A stretch of DNA of 64,000 bases, taken from contig NZ_CP019067.1 of assembly GCF_001989615.1 (NCBI RefSeq), forward strand, positions 1,674,001 through 1,738,000, in the 5' to 3' direction. This document shows, one piece after another, positions 15,346 to 23,603 of this stretch; position 1 is the stretch's first letter, and every line of letters starts with the position of its first letter. Made by a program: the position numbers and the translations under genes. The stretch comes from Halorientalis sp. IM1011. GTDB lineage: Archaea; Halobacteriota; Halobacteria; Halobacteriales; Haloarculaceae. Under the pieces are notes generated by a model. The model was not told the origin of the DNA. It was given only the letters and a program-made list of their open reading frames with translations, and made no database searches.

Positions 15346-15849
15346 ATGGGCGAGGGCGACGCGGAGTTGACGGCCGACGAGTTCGTCGAGTACTGCGAGA
15401 CCCAGGCGCGCCTGCTGTGGGGGCAAGTCGAGACCATGGAGGACGAGATCGACGACCTGCTCTCGGACCTCGACGACGAGATGGCCGACCTCCGGGAACG
15501 CCTCGGCGGCCACACCGATACCGTCGAAGGCACCGTCACGCCCGGCCCGGGTGAGGGAACCGACCTCGACGCCATCGAGGAACTCGAGGCCGACCTCGAG
15601 GAACGCCAGACCGTCGCCGCCGCCAAACAGGCCCGCATGAAGGCCTTCAGGGAACTCGCGGTGGGCTACGCCGAACTGGCGACCGACCTCGCCGATACAG
15701 ACGACGGTCGGGCCGCGCTGAAACGCGTCCTCGAATTCGAGCAGGAGCGGGACGCCCCGGCGTACTTTCCGGACCGACAGACCGTGCTGGAGGCCGCCAG
15801 TGACGATGGCGGCGGTGGAGACGAGGGCACGGCCGACGACTCAGGCTAA
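15346..15849 (+). CDS. coiled-coil protein, unknown function
   Basis: A 167-residue very acidic protein. Heptad-rich helices run from about residue 25 to 55 (METMEDEIDDLLSDLDDEMA region) and 75 to 135. Its C-terminal tail is low-complexity (Gly, Asp). No membrane segment or enzyme motif. It ends tail-to-tail with the transporter gene, overlapping by 9 bases. Confidence 0.75.
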   Translation: MGEGDAELTADEFVEYCETQARLLWGQVETMEDEIDDLLSDLDDEMADLRERLGGHTDTVEGTVTPGPGEGTDLDAIEELEADLEERQTVAAAKQARMKAFRELAVGYAELATDLADTDDGRAALKRVLEFEQERDAPAYFPDRQTVLEAASDDGGGGDEGTADDSG

Positions 15850-16740
15850 CAGCTGCCGGATCGCCGACCGCTTCAGCAGGAAGAACCCGAGGAAGATCAC
15901 CGCGAAGCCGACGAGGGAGGCGAGGGTGATCCGCTCGTTCAACAGGACGACACCGGCGAGCGTCGCGACCACCGGGACGACGTAGCCCACCAGACTCGTC
16001 TCCGTGGCACCGTAGCGGGCCAGCAACCGGAAGTAGAGGAAGAAGGCGAGCGCGGTCGCGAAGACGCCGAGATAGGCGACGGCAGCCAGCGAGATTCCCG
16101 CCGGGACCGTGAGCGGTTCGCCGATGCCGACGCTGGCGAGGTGGAGGACGACGCCGCCGACCGCCATCGACCAGCCCGCCAGCGTGGTCCCGCCGACTGT
16201 CGAGTCCGCTCGCTGGACGAGGACCCCGCCCAGCGCGACGCTCGTGACCTGTACACAGATCAGGAGTTTTCCCACCAGATCGGCAGACAGCAGGTTCGCC
16301 GGGTCCGGGCGGATCACCAGCGCCACACCGAGGAAGCCGATCACGATCCCCACTGCTCCGACGGCCGAGACGCGTTCTTCGGGCAGCAGGACCAGCGCCC
16401 ACAGCACCGTGGCGATGGGAACGAGTCCCTGGATGATCGCCGCGACGCCGCTGGGGACGGTCTGTTGCCCGAGAAAGAGGAAGCCGTTGCCCGCGATCAG
16501 GAACAGGCCGCCGCCGGCGACGGCCTCGTAGTCGCCGCGGGTCGTCGGCAGCCAGGACCACCCCGAGGCCTGGATCGCCACCGCACCGAGGAGGATGACG
16601 GCGGCCACGTCGTAGCGGAAGGCCGCGAACAGCACCGGCGGCAGGGCTTCGAGGCCGACGGAGATGGCGGGGAAGGACAGTCCCCACAGCGTCGCCAGCA
16701 GGAGGAAGGGCGCGACGGAACGAAGGGAAGACACAGCCAT
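15841..16740 (-). CDS. EamA/DMT-family transporter
   Basis: A 299-residue membrane protein with ten hydrophobic segments arranged as two five-helix EamA repeats. Typical pieces are LWGLSFPAISVGLEALPPV in the first repeat, QQTVPSGVAAIIQGLVPI at the end of the first, and TETSLVGYVVPVVATLAGV with LNERITLASLVGFAVIFLG in the second. Such proteins export amino acids, metabolites or sugars; the substrate is not readable. TATA-like ACTCTTTTC centred near 16763 supports ATG at 16740. Confidence 0.88.
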   Translation of the reverse strand: MAVSSLRSVAPFLLLATLWGLSFPAISVGLEALPPVLFAAFRYDVAAVILLGAVAIQASGWSWLPTTRGDYEAVAGGGLFLIAGNGFLFLGQQTVPSGVAAIIQGLVPIATVLWALVLLPEERVSAVGAVGIVIGFLGVALVIRPDPANLLSADLVGKLLICVQVTSVALGGVLVQRADSTVGGTTLAGWSMAVGGVVLHLASVGIGEPLTVPAGISLAAVAYLGVFATALAFFLYFRLLARYGATETSLVGYVVPVVATLAGVVLLNERITLASLVGFAVIFLGFFLLKRSAIRQLLA

Positions 16741-16827
16741 CGTAGCGGTCTGTTCCCGAAAAGAGTACGGATTCGGTCCGACCCCGGGAGAAAGACTTTG
16801 ACTCGGCCGTCCGTGGCTCCGTTCGCG

Positions 16828-17280
16828 ATGGACCACGTATCACTGGAGGATATGGAGAACCACCCGCGGGTCGCGGCCGTGCAGAAACACGCCACCGACC
16901 CGCTGAACCTCGCCGACATGGCGCTCAACTACTACGAACTCGAACCCGGCGACTCCTTCTCCGGCGGCCTGCACACCCACATGAACCAGGAAGAGGTCTT
17001 CCTGGTGATGGAAGGGACAGCGACCTTCCAGACGAAGGAAGACGAGGTCGAGGTCGGCGAAAACGAGATCGTCCGTTTCGCGCCCGGCGAGTACCAGGAG
17101 GGGCGCAACGACGGCGAGGAGCGCGTCCGGGCGGTCGCGATGGGCGCACCGCAGGACGACGGCGAGACCCGCTCGGCACTGCCCTGTCAGGAGTGTGGCG
17201 CGGAGTACCACGTCGTGGAGGTCACCGCCGACAGTGTGGAGTTGACCTGTCCGGAGTGTGGGAACGAAGTCGAGATGTGA
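16828..17280 (+). CDS. cupin-domain protein with C-terminal zinc ribbon
   Basis: A 150-residue protein. The cupin metal-site motif is seen at residues 41-60 (GDSFSGGLHTHMNQEEVFLV, with H49, H51 and E55/E56), followed by GENEIVRFAPGEYQEGRN as the second cupin motif. Residues 120-144 carry a zinc ribbon (CQEC and CPEC). It is probably a metal-dependent sensor or small enzyme. It overlaps the GTG that could start the next gene (GTGA), so the two may be cotranscribed. Confidence 0.85.
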   Translation: MDHVSLEDMENHPRVAAVQKHATDPLNLADMALNYYELEPGDSFSGGLHTHMNQEEVFLVMEGTATFQTKEDEVEVGENEIVRFAPGEYQEGRNDGEERVRAVAMGAPQDDGETRSALPCQECGAEYHVVEVTADSVELTCPECGNEVEM

Positions 17281-17303
17281 CCGCCGACGAGCCATCACCA
17301 CCG

Positions 17304-17834
17304 ATGGACCTGCCGACGCTCGTCGACGAGTATCTGGACTACTACGAGCAGACACAGGGCTTCCTGCCGGAGCGACTGGCAGAGTTCGGCGACACCTACC
17401 GCGCGCAGGGCCATCTCACTCGCGAGCAGTTGTACGACATCGCCTACGAGTCCTCGACCCGCAGCGCCTACCACGTCGAGACGAATCCGGAAGCGCGGTG
17501 TCGAGAGGTGACCGCCAACGTCCTCGCGGTCGAGGGCGATTTCTCGAAGATACAGCTGTTGACCGGGCTGTCTGGCTTCAAGGCGCCGACGGCCTCCTGC
17601 GTGCTGGCCGCGCTGGACCCGGAGCAGCACGCGGTCGTCGACACGCGGGTCTGGGCGACGCTGGATCGGCTGGACTATCTGAACGGCCGCAAGGAGACGT
17701 TCGACGCCGCGGACTACGTAACGATGATCGAGCCGATCCGCGAGATCGCCGCCGAGACCGGCCACAGCGCCGCAGAGGTCGGCTACGCGCTGTTCGCTTA
17801 CGACGACGACGTGCGCGAGGGAACCCTGCACTGA
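17304..17834 (+). CDS. HhH-GPD-like helical protein, possible DNA-glycosylase relative
   Basis: A 176-residue protein. The segment LLTGLSGFKAPTASCVLAAL followed by VVDTRVWATL resembles the helix-hairpin-helix and catalytic-aspartate region of HhH-GPD DNA glycosylases (Asp in VVDTRV). It has no iron-sulphur cysteine cluster, and the protein is shorter than MutY or Nth. A GTG at 17277, overlapping the cupin stop by 4 bases, would add nine residues and is an equally possible start. Glycosylase activity is inferred from a short motif only. Confidence 0.7.
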   Translation: MDLPTLVDEYLDYYEQTQGFLPERLAEFGDTYRAQGHLTREQLYDIAYESSTRSAYHVETNPEARCREVTANVLAVEGDFSKIQLLTGLSGFKAPTASCVLAALDPEQHAVVDTRVWATLDRLDYLNGRKETFDAADYVTMIEPIREIAAETGHSAAEVGYALFAYDDDVREGTLH

Positions 17835-17850
17835 CCGGGCGGAGAGTGGA

Positions 17851-19221
17851 CTACGCCCAGTCGGTAACGGCCATCTCGACGGGTTCGTCGGGCACCATCG
17901 TGACGGCGGAATCGACGGCGGGCGTGTCGTGTCTCGGCGAGCGCAGGGTGAGGCGAACCTCGGAGACCACGCGGGCGAGGATCAACTGGGCCTCCGCGAG
18001 CGCGAACAGCCGGCCGATACAGATGCGCTGGCCGCCGCCGAAGGGGAAGAAGCTGTAGGCCGGCTGGGCCTCGCGCGCCCCTGGCGCGAACCGTTCGGGG
18101 CGGTAGGCCAGCGGGTCTTCCCAGAGGTCGGGGTCCCGGTGGACGACGAACTGGCTGAGGACGACCTCCGCACCGGCGGGAATCTCGTACCCCTCGATCC
18201 GGTCACCATCGATGGCCTCACGGGTGATGACGGGCACCGGCGGGTAGATCCGCATGGCCTCCTGCACGCACCGTTTGAGGAACGATTCGTCGCCGGCCGC
18301 GCCCGCGGAGAAGCCCACCACGTCGGTCGGGTCGGCACCGGCGACGTGTTCGTGGAGGCGTTCGTGGACGCCGGGATTGCAGGCCAGCAGGTACCCGGTC
18401 CAGGTCAGCGCCGCCGCCGTCGTCTCGTGGCCGGCCAAAAGGAAGGTGACGAGTTCGTCCCGGATCTGCTCGTCGTCCATCCGCGTCCCCTCCTCGGTGC
18501 GAGCCGTCAGCAGTTTCGACAGCAGGTCGTCGTACTCGTCGGCCCGGCCGCGGCGGGCGTCGATCAACTCGTGCACGACGGCGTCGATGTCGTCGATGGC
18601 GCCCTGCATCCGCCGGTTGTGCGGCGAAGGAACCCACTCCGGGAAGGTCGGCACGACGCCGACCTCCCGCTGGAAGCCCCGGCGCAGGACCTGCAGGGCC
18701 GCCCGGATGTCCGCGGCGTGGCGCTCCACGTCCGCGCTGAACATCGCCTTCCCGATGATCGACAGCGTGACCCGTTCCATCTCTTCGAGCAGGTCGATCT
18801 CCTCGCGCCCGTCCCACCGGTCGAGCATGGCGTCGGTCTCGTCGACGATGAGATCGGTGAACGACTGGACGCTCCCCGATCCGAACATCGGGCGGATCAG
18901 GCGGTGCTGGCGGTGCCAGAGGTCGCCCTCGCTGGTGAGCAACCCGTCGCCGAACAGCTCCGACAGTTCCTCACGGTACACCGACGCCCGGCGGTAGTTG
19001 CCGGCGTTCCCTTCGAGGACGTGCTGGACCGCCGACGGCTCGGCCAGCAGGACGCCCGGGTCGCCGTTTGGCATCGTCAGGTCGACGACCGGGCCGTACT
19101 GCTCGCGAGCGCGGGTCAACACGCCGGTCACGTCCTCGCTCAGCAGCCGCCGGGCCTGGCCGAGGCGCTCGAGCACGCCCGGGCCGGGCGGGGTCGCGCC
19201 GGAGCCCTGGTTCCGGGCCAT
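17851..19221 (-). CDS. cytochrome P450
   Basis: A 456-residue soluble P450 mono-oxygenase. The proximal helix I motif is LLAGHETTAAALTW, the ExxR pair is in CVQEAMRIYPP, the PERF segment is YRPERFAPG, and the haem-binding Cys401 is in FPFGGGQRICIGR. No membrane anchor. It is the second gene of an operon: its ATG overlaps by one base the stop of an SCP2-domain gene (TGATG). The substrate is unknown; the lipid-binding partner suggests an isoprenoid, carotenoid or other lipid. Confidence 0.95.
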   Translation of the reverse strand: MARNQGSGATPPGPGVLERLGQARRLLSEDVTGVLTRAREQYGPVVDLTMPNGDPGVLLAEPSAVQHVLEGNAGNYRRASVYREELSELFGDGLLTSEGDLWHRQHRLIRPMFGSGSVQSFTDLIVDETDAMLDRWDGREEIDLLEEMERVTLSIIGKAMFSADVERHAADIRAALQVLRRGFQREVGVVPTFPEWVPSPHNRRMQGAIDDIDAVVHELIDARRGRADEYDDLLSKLLTARTEEGTRMDDEQIRDELVTFLLAGHETTAAALTWTGYLLACNPGVHERLHEHVAGADPTDVVGFSAGAAGDESFLKRCVQEAMRIYPPVPVITREAIDGDRIEGYEIPAGAEVVLSQFVVHRDPDLWEDPLAYRPERFAPGAREAQPAYSFFPFGGGQRICIGRLFALAEAQLILARVVSEVRLTLRSPRHDTPAVDSAVTMVPDEPVEMAVTDWA

Positions 19222-19802
19222 CAGACCAGCGCCTCCATCGCCTCGCCGACCGACTCCATCATGTCGTTGAACTCCCGGGAGCGTTCGAGCGGGCCGATGA
19301 CGTCGAACCGGTTCTGGACGAAGGCCAGCTGACCGTTGAACTCGTCGTCGCCGAGCATCCGGAAGAGGACCTCGGTCTGTCCCTCGAAGGTAATTTCGGC
19401 GTCCTCGGCGAGGGTCGGCCCGCCCGCGATCGATCCCGTCTCGGGATCGGTGGTCGCGTGGAAGGCGATGGGTGAGTCGGTCGCCGTCCAGTTCACGGTG
19501 GTGTCGACCGTCACGGCGTCACCGACCGCGGAGATGTTCTCGGCGATCAGGCCCATCCCGCCCCACAGCACCCGGAGGTACTGCTCGACGGTCTCGGGCT
19601 CGTCGGTGGCGAACTCGGTGATCCCCTCGAATGTGGCCATCCGGTCGGTGAGCCGCTCGAACACCGTCGGCCGGGTGACGAGCAACTCCGCGAGCGCGTC
19701 CTCGTCGTCGAGTCCGGCGAGTGCCGGACCGAGGTTCGCCCTGAACTGTTCGTCCGGCTGGTCGACGACCGTTTCGAGGTCCGGTGTGGTAGCGTCTGAC
19801 AT
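19221..19802 (-). CDS. SCP2 sterol-binding-like domain protein
   Basis: A 193-residue protein. Its second half has the SCP2 pattern: strands VDTTVNWTATDSPIAFHAT, then AEITFEGQTEVLFRMLGDDE, and a helix FNGQLAFVQNRFDVIGPLER. SCP2 domains bind lipids or lipid-like substrates. Coupled to the P450 gene by a one-base overlap, it may deliver or hold the P450 substrate. An SD-like GGAG precedes the ATG on the minus strand. An inverted repeat at 19849-19876 lies in its upstream region. Confidence 0.75.
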   Translation of the reverse strand: MSDATTPDLETVVDQPDEQFRANLGPALAGLDDEDALAELLVTRPTVFERLTDRMATFEGITEFATDEPETVEQYLRVLWGGMGLIAENISAVGDAVTVDTTVNWTATDSPIAFHATTDPETGSIAGGPTLAEDAEITFEGQTEVLFRMLGDDEFNGQLAFVQNRFDVIGPLERSREFNDMMESVGEAMEALV

Positions 19803-19848
19803 CTCTGGAGGCTCCCCCTGGGGCGAGTGCGGCGTGCCCCGTGGTAAC

Positions 19849-19876
19849 TGTGTTCATACTGCACTGACCGAACACA
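19849..19876. promoter_or_regulatory. inverted repeat, candidate operator of the P450/SCP2 operon
   Basis: TGTGTTC and GAACACA are 7-base perfect inverted half-sites separated by 14 bases. They lie between the SCP2 gene (leftward) and the luciferase-like gene (rightward). The spacing and position suit a dimeric repressor or activator. Confidence 0.45.
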
Positions 19877-19902
19877 TGAGTGCAGCGCACGGCATCTGAG
19901 GG

Positions 19903-19913
19903 GGCTTAAAAGC
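19903..19913. promoter_or_regulatory. AT-rich TATA-like element between divergent genes
   Basis: GGCTTAAAAGC reads as a TATA-like box in either direction (CTTTTAAG on the minus strand). In either case the transcript would have an untranslated leader of 80-90 bases, unlike most genes here. Confidence 0.35.
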
Positions 19914-20028
19914 GGCCTCGCTACTGACGCGCAACGCTTTGCCCGGTCAGCGGTGAACGTGGACTGCTACCACGACACGCGGAGCGCGGTGGGGCGAGGG
20001 CTTCAGCGGGCTCCCGAGGTTCCAGATC

Positions 20029-21207
20029 ATGAAGTTCGGGATCTTCTACGAACACCAGCTGCCACGACCCTGGCACGACGGCGACGAACAGGCTCTCTAC
20101 GAGGACGCACTCGACCAGATCGAACTGGCCGACGAACTCGGGTACGACTACGTCTGGGAGGTCGAACACCACTTTCTGGAGGAGTACTCCCACTCGGCGG
20201 CCCCGGAGGTGTTCCTCGCGGCCGCCGCCCAGCGGACCGATCAGATCCGGCTTGGCCACGGGATCAAGCTCATGCCGCCGAACTACAACCACCCCGCCCG
20301 CGTCGCCGAGCAGGTGGCGACGCTGGATCTGGTCTCGGACGGCCGCGTCGAGTTCGGGACCGGTGAATCCTCCTCGAACATGGAACTGGACGGCTTCGGC
20401 ATCGACCGAAAAGAGAAAGAGGCGATGTGGCAGGAGACGGTCGCCGAGGTGAGCGACATGATGACCATGGAGCCGTACCCGGGCCACGACGGGGCGTCCT
20501 TCCAGATGCCGCCCCGCAACGTCGTCCCCAAACCAGTTCAGGACCCCCACCCGCCGCTGTGGGTCGCCTGTTCGGGTCGCTCGACGATCGAACAGGCCGC
20601 CCGGCTCGGGCTCGGCGTCCTGAGTTTCGACTTTGCCTCGCCCGAGAAAGCGAGCGAGTGGGTCGACCTGTACTACGAGACCCTCAAGGAGGAGTGTACG
20701 CCAATCGGCCACACCGTCAACCCCAACTTCGCCATCGTCACCGGGTTCTCCTGCCACGAGGACGAGGACACCGCGTGGGACCGCGGCGCGGAGGGGTTCG
20801 CGTTCTTCCAGTACGCGCTGGCCCACTACTACGGTGCCGGCGACCACCGGCCCGGCGAGACGAACATCTGGAAGCAGTTCGAGGAGATCGGCGCGGATGC
20901 CATCCTCGAAGGCAACCAGGGCGACGGCGCGATCGGGACGCCCGACCAGATCCGCGACCACCTCCGGGCCCTCGAAGACGCGGGCGTCGACCAGGTCATC
21001 TTCGTCCAGGAGGGCGGCGACAACCGCCACGAACACATCTGCGACTCGCTGGAACTGTTCGCCGACGAGGTGATGGGCGCGTTCCACGATCGCGACGAAG
21101 CGCACGTCGCCGAGAAAGAGGCGGAACTCGAACCGTACATCGAGGCCGCGTTCGAGCGCCGCGAGGAGCGCGACCCGCTGGACGAACCGCCGGCCGTCGA
21201 GTCCTGA
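20029..21207 (+). CDS. LLM-class flavin-dependent oxidoreductase (LuxA-like)
   Basis: A 392-residue member of the bacterial luciferase family, closer to the alkanal-type enzymes: MKFGIFYEHQLPRPWHDG at the N-terminus, EVEHHFLEEYSHSAAPEVFL, then SDGRVEFGTGESSSNMELDG. The C-terminal 50 residues are strongly charged. It is divergent from the SCP2-P450 operon across a 226-base gap with an inverted repeat, which hints at a shared oxidation pathway. No SD sequence is seen before the ATG. Confidence 0.88.
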   Translation: MKFGIFYEHQLPRPWHDGDEQALYEDALDQIELADELGYDYVWEVEHHFLEEYSHSAAPEVFLAAAAQRTDQIRLGHGIKLMPPNYNHPARVAEQVATLDLVSDGRVEFGTGESSSNMELDGFGIDRKEKEAMWQETVAEVSDMMTMEPYPGHDGASFQMPPRNVVPKPVQDPHPPLWVACSGRSTIEQAARLGLGVLSFDFASPEKASEWVDLYYETLKEECTPIGHTVNPNFAIVTGFSCHEDEDTAWDRGAEGFAFFQYALAHYYGAGDHRPGETNIWKQFEEIGADAILEGNQGDGAIGTPDQIRDHLRALEDAGVDQVIFVQEGGDNRHEHICDSLELFADEVMGAFHDRDEAHVAEKEAELEPYIEAAFERREERDPLDEPPAVES

Positions 21208-21250
21208 GACGGGCGCCGACGGCAGCCGGAGATCGAAGGACCCGCAGCGC

Positions 21251-21520
21251 TCAGCGGGCCGTCGAGTCGCGGTTCCAGCCGGGATCCTGCCCGGTGCGCT
21301 CGATGAGGGCAGACCGACAGGCCGGGCAGTAGTCGGGGGTGTCCGACTCGCCCCGGGGGACGTACACCGCGCCGCCGCACTGCACGCACGCGTCTGCGGC
21401 GATCGTCACGCAGTCCGCACAGACGTTGAAGTCGTCGACCGTGAGGTCTCGCAGGCCGTCGAGTTGTTTGTCGAGAGTGTACTCGTCGATGACCGTCTGG
21501 CAGCGTTGGCACGGTTTCAT
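21251..21520 (-). CDS. small zinc-binding protein with four CXXC pairs
   Basis: An 89-residue protein with CQRC (residues 4-7), CADC, CVQC and CPAC, enough for two zinc ribbons. ATG at 21520 is chosen because TATA-like CTAACGTTTG on the minus strand lies about 25 bases before it; an in-frame ATG at 21538 is less likely. Function unknown. Confidence 0.7.
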   Translation of the reverse strand: MKPCQRCQTVIDEYTLDKQLDGLRDLTVDDFNVCADCVTIAADACVQCGGAVYVPRGESDTPDYCPACRSALIERTGQDPGWNRDSTAR

Positions 21521-21686
21521 AGCGATGCATCGTGACAAACGTTAGCACCCCGTAAATACCTGCCTCTGATATCGACGCGTTCACGTGGCTCCCGACGGCG
21601 CGCCCCGACCCGTCCGACCGACGGCGCGGCGTGCTACCGCGACCCTCGGAAGGGTTATGCCCGGCTCGCCAGTATAGTTGATCGTA

Positions 21687-21893
21687 ATGGCAAACGGTAC
21701 GGTTGATTTCTTCAACGACACAGGCGGTTACGGTTTCATTTCGACTGACGACGACGCTGTCGACGACGACGAGGACGTGTTCTTCCACATGGAAGACGTC
21801 GGCGGCCCCGACCTCGAGGAAGGGCAGGACGTCGAGTTCGACATCGAACAGGCCGACAAGGGCCCCCGCGCGACGAACCTCGTCCGACAGTAA
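21687..21893 (+). CDS. cold shock protein, CspA family
   Basis: A 68-residue cold-shock-domain protein that binds single-stranded nucleic acid. RNP1-like GGYGFIS and RNP2-like DVFFHMEDV are present. The loop between them carries an acidic stretch (DDDAVDDDED), a halophilic adaptation. ATG at 21687 gives the standard MANGTVDFF start. A hairpin with T-runs follows the stop. Confidence 0.93.
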   Translation: MANGTVDFFNDTGGYGFISTDDDAVDDDEDVFFHMEDVGGPDLEEGQDVEFDIEQADKGPRATNLVRQ

Positions 21894-21907
21894 GACGCGG
21901 TTTTCCC

Positions 21908-21946
21908 GTCGCTCATCGCGAGCGACGACCCGGTTTTCACATTTTT
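21908..21946 (+). terminator. terminator after the cold shock gene
   Basis: GTCGCT (21908-21913) and AGCGAC (21921-21926) form a 6-bp stem, followed by runs TTTT and TTTTT up to 21946. It lies 15 bases past the stop codon. Confidence 0.55.
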
Positions 21947-22022
21947 CACGCGTCCGTAGCGACGGCTCGCTGCTCGCTCCAGAGAACGGTCGATCGGCAG
22001 CACAGCGGCCGCACGTCCCGGC

Positions 22023-22364
22023 TCAGGCCGACAGTTTCGCTTCGAGTTCGCCGCGCTCGTGGAGCTGTTCGAGGATGTCGCTCCCGCCGACGAACTCGCC
22101 GTCGACGAACGTCTGGGGGATCGTCTCGCGACCGCTGTGGCGTTCCAATGCCTCGCGGTGTTCGTCCAGCGCGTCCAGCACGTTCACCGTCGCCACGTCC
22201 TCGCGGTGTTGCTGGATCAGACCCAGGGCCTTCCGGGAGTAGCCACACTGGGGCATCAGCTCGGTGCCCTTCATGAACAGCGCGACCTCCTCCTCCTCGA
22301 TGGTCTCGTCGACGCGCTCGCGGACCTCTTCGGGCGACAGGTCGGGTTCGGGATCGAAACTCAT
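22023..22364 (-). CDS. monothiol-type glutaredoxin
   Basis: A 113-residue protein of the monothiol glutaredoxin family that handles iron-sulphur clusters. It has ALFMKGTELMPQCGYSRKA, with CGYS in place of the usual CGFS, then TIPQTFVDGEFVGGSDIL with the cis-proline and glutathione-binding GG. About 20 acidic residues precede the core. The neighbouring BolA gene encodes its usual partner in Fe-S cluster delivery. Confidence 0.92.
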   Translation of the reverse strand: MSFDPEPDLSPEEVRERVDETIEEEEVALFMKGTELMPQCGYSRKALGLIQQHREDVATVNVLDALDEHREALERHSGRETIPQTFVDGEFVGGSDILEQLHERGELEAKLSA

Positions 22365-22437
22365 GGGTCAGGAGAGTGGGCCGACGCCCAAAGGGGTTGT
22401 GCCGCGGACAGTGCCCGCTTCCGATCGCCGGTTCCGC

Positions 22438-22683
22438 TCAGCCCTCGTACTCTTCGGGCGTGTACGTCTCCAGTTCGATGGCGTGGATGTCCCGCGTCAG
22501 GTGGTCCCCGAGCGCGTCGTGAACCAGCTGGTGCTGGTCGACCAGATTCTCGCCCTCGAAGGCAGGCGAGACGACGGTGACGGCGTAGTGTTTGTCGTCG
22601 TCGGGATCGCGGGGCGTCGTGACCTCGGCGGTCGCGTCCGGAAGTTCCGATTCGATGAGGTCGGCGACGGCGGTTTCGTCCAT
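22438..22683 (-). CDS. BolA family protein
   Basis: An 81-residue BolA-domain protein. It has AEVTTPRDPDDDKHYAVTVV and then FEGENLVDQHQLVHDAL, with the conserved histidine near residue 53 that can ligate a cluster shared with glutaredoxin, and ends with HAIELETYTPEEY. It lies on the same strand as, and 73 bases upstream of, the glutaredoxin gene. TATA-like GGTTTTCC on the minus strand lies about 25 bases before the ATG. Confidence 0.9.
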   Translation of the reverse strand: MDETAVADLIESELPDATAEVTTPRDPDDDKHYAVTVVSPAFEGENLVDQHQLVHDALGDHLTRDIHAIELETYTPEEYEG

Positions 22684-22861
22684 ACCCGGGAGTACACCGC
22701 CGCGGGGAAAACCGCTTCGTCACCCGGCGTGGCCTGTTCGCGGCCCTGCCGATCCGGGACGTTGCGCTCACGGACTGGCGTGAGCAGTGCTGTCGAATGC
22801 AGTGTGCACCTGAAACAGGGGGAGCGAAAGGGGTGGGAGCGTAGAAACGGGACGCGGGTAC

Positions 22862-23515
22862 TCAGTACCCGAACTGATCGCGGATCAGCACGACCGTCGT
22901 GCGGCCCTCGTCGAGTTCCTGCCGGAAGATCAACTGCTTGGCGACGGCGCTCTCGACGCCGTAGGCTTCCTTGGCGCGCTCGTTCTCGAGGGGGTAGGCG
23001 ACCGATTCTAACCTTTGGAGCGCGGCGTCCAGATCCTCGACGATCTTGTTGACGCCGCTGACGATGGTGACGTTCGCGGCGGCGAAGGGGTAGGCACCGA
23101 TACGGCTCCCCGAGCGGTCGGCCGCGACGAGCTCGCCGGTCTTCGCGATGGCGTTGATCCCGCCGAGGAAGTGGTCCGCGGTCTGGGCCTCGCGGCGGGC
23201 GGCCTGTCGCTCGGCGTCGTCGTCGATGCTCCAGATCTCGTTGGGCAGGGCCTCCCACTCGTGGTCGCCCTCGGTCAGGTACTCGTCGAAGCCGATCTCC
23301 TCCAGCGTGGTAGAGTGGCCGTTCATCACCGACGCGCCCGCCGGGATGTGGGATTTGAGCGTCGACAGCGCCTCCTCGGCGGAGTCGACCACGACGACCT
23401 CGAACCCGTTGGCTTCGAGGTTCTCGACTGCTTCCTCGACGGTCTCGTCGTCGGGTACCTGATCGAGGGACTCGTCGATCTCTGTCTCGTCGGCGTAGTC
23501 TGCTTTCTGGGACAT
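22862..23515 (-). CDS. LUD-domain protein (LutC-like)
   Basis: A 217-residue protein of the LUD family, related to LutC of lactate utilisation. It has an N-terminal acidic helix, GASVMNGHSTTLEEIGF, FLGGINAIAKTGELVAADRS, and the strand AAANVTIVSGVNKIVEDLD. No LutA or LutB partner is nearby, so it acts alone or with distant genes. A TATA-like TTCTTTATG on the minus strand and a palindrome at 23575-23592 lie upstream. Confidence 0.85.
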   Translation of the reverse strand: MSQKADYADETEIDESLDQVPDDETVEEAVENLEANGFEVVVVDSAEEALSTLKSHIPAGASVMNGHSTTLEEIGFDEYLTEGDHEWEALPNEIWSIDDDAERQAARREAQTADHFLGGINAIAKTGELVAADRSGSRIGAYPFAAANVTIVSGVNKIVEDLDAALQRLESVAYPLENERAKEAYGVESAVAKQLIFRQELDEGRTTVVLIRDQFGY

Positions 23516-23574
23516 TCTCGTCTCTGCCTACCCGCGCCAGACCCATAAAGAATCGCGGACGCCGGTGTTAGCGG

Positions 23575-23592
23575 GTGACACCGGTGTTACCG
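23575..23592. promoter_or_regulatory. palindromic site upstream of the LUD gene
   Basis: GGTGACACCGGTGTTACC is palindromic except for one mismatched pair. It lies about 25 bases upstream of the TATA-like element of the LUD gene, a position suiting an activator or repressor. A related half (CCGGTGTTAGCGGG) precedes it. Confidence 0.35.
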
Positions 23593-23603
23593 GGCGGATC
23601 GGG

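Noticed and set aside
22862-23515. Calling the LUD gene lutC of a lactate utilisation operon
   Set aside because: No lutA or lutB is present next to it; the LUD family has other members.
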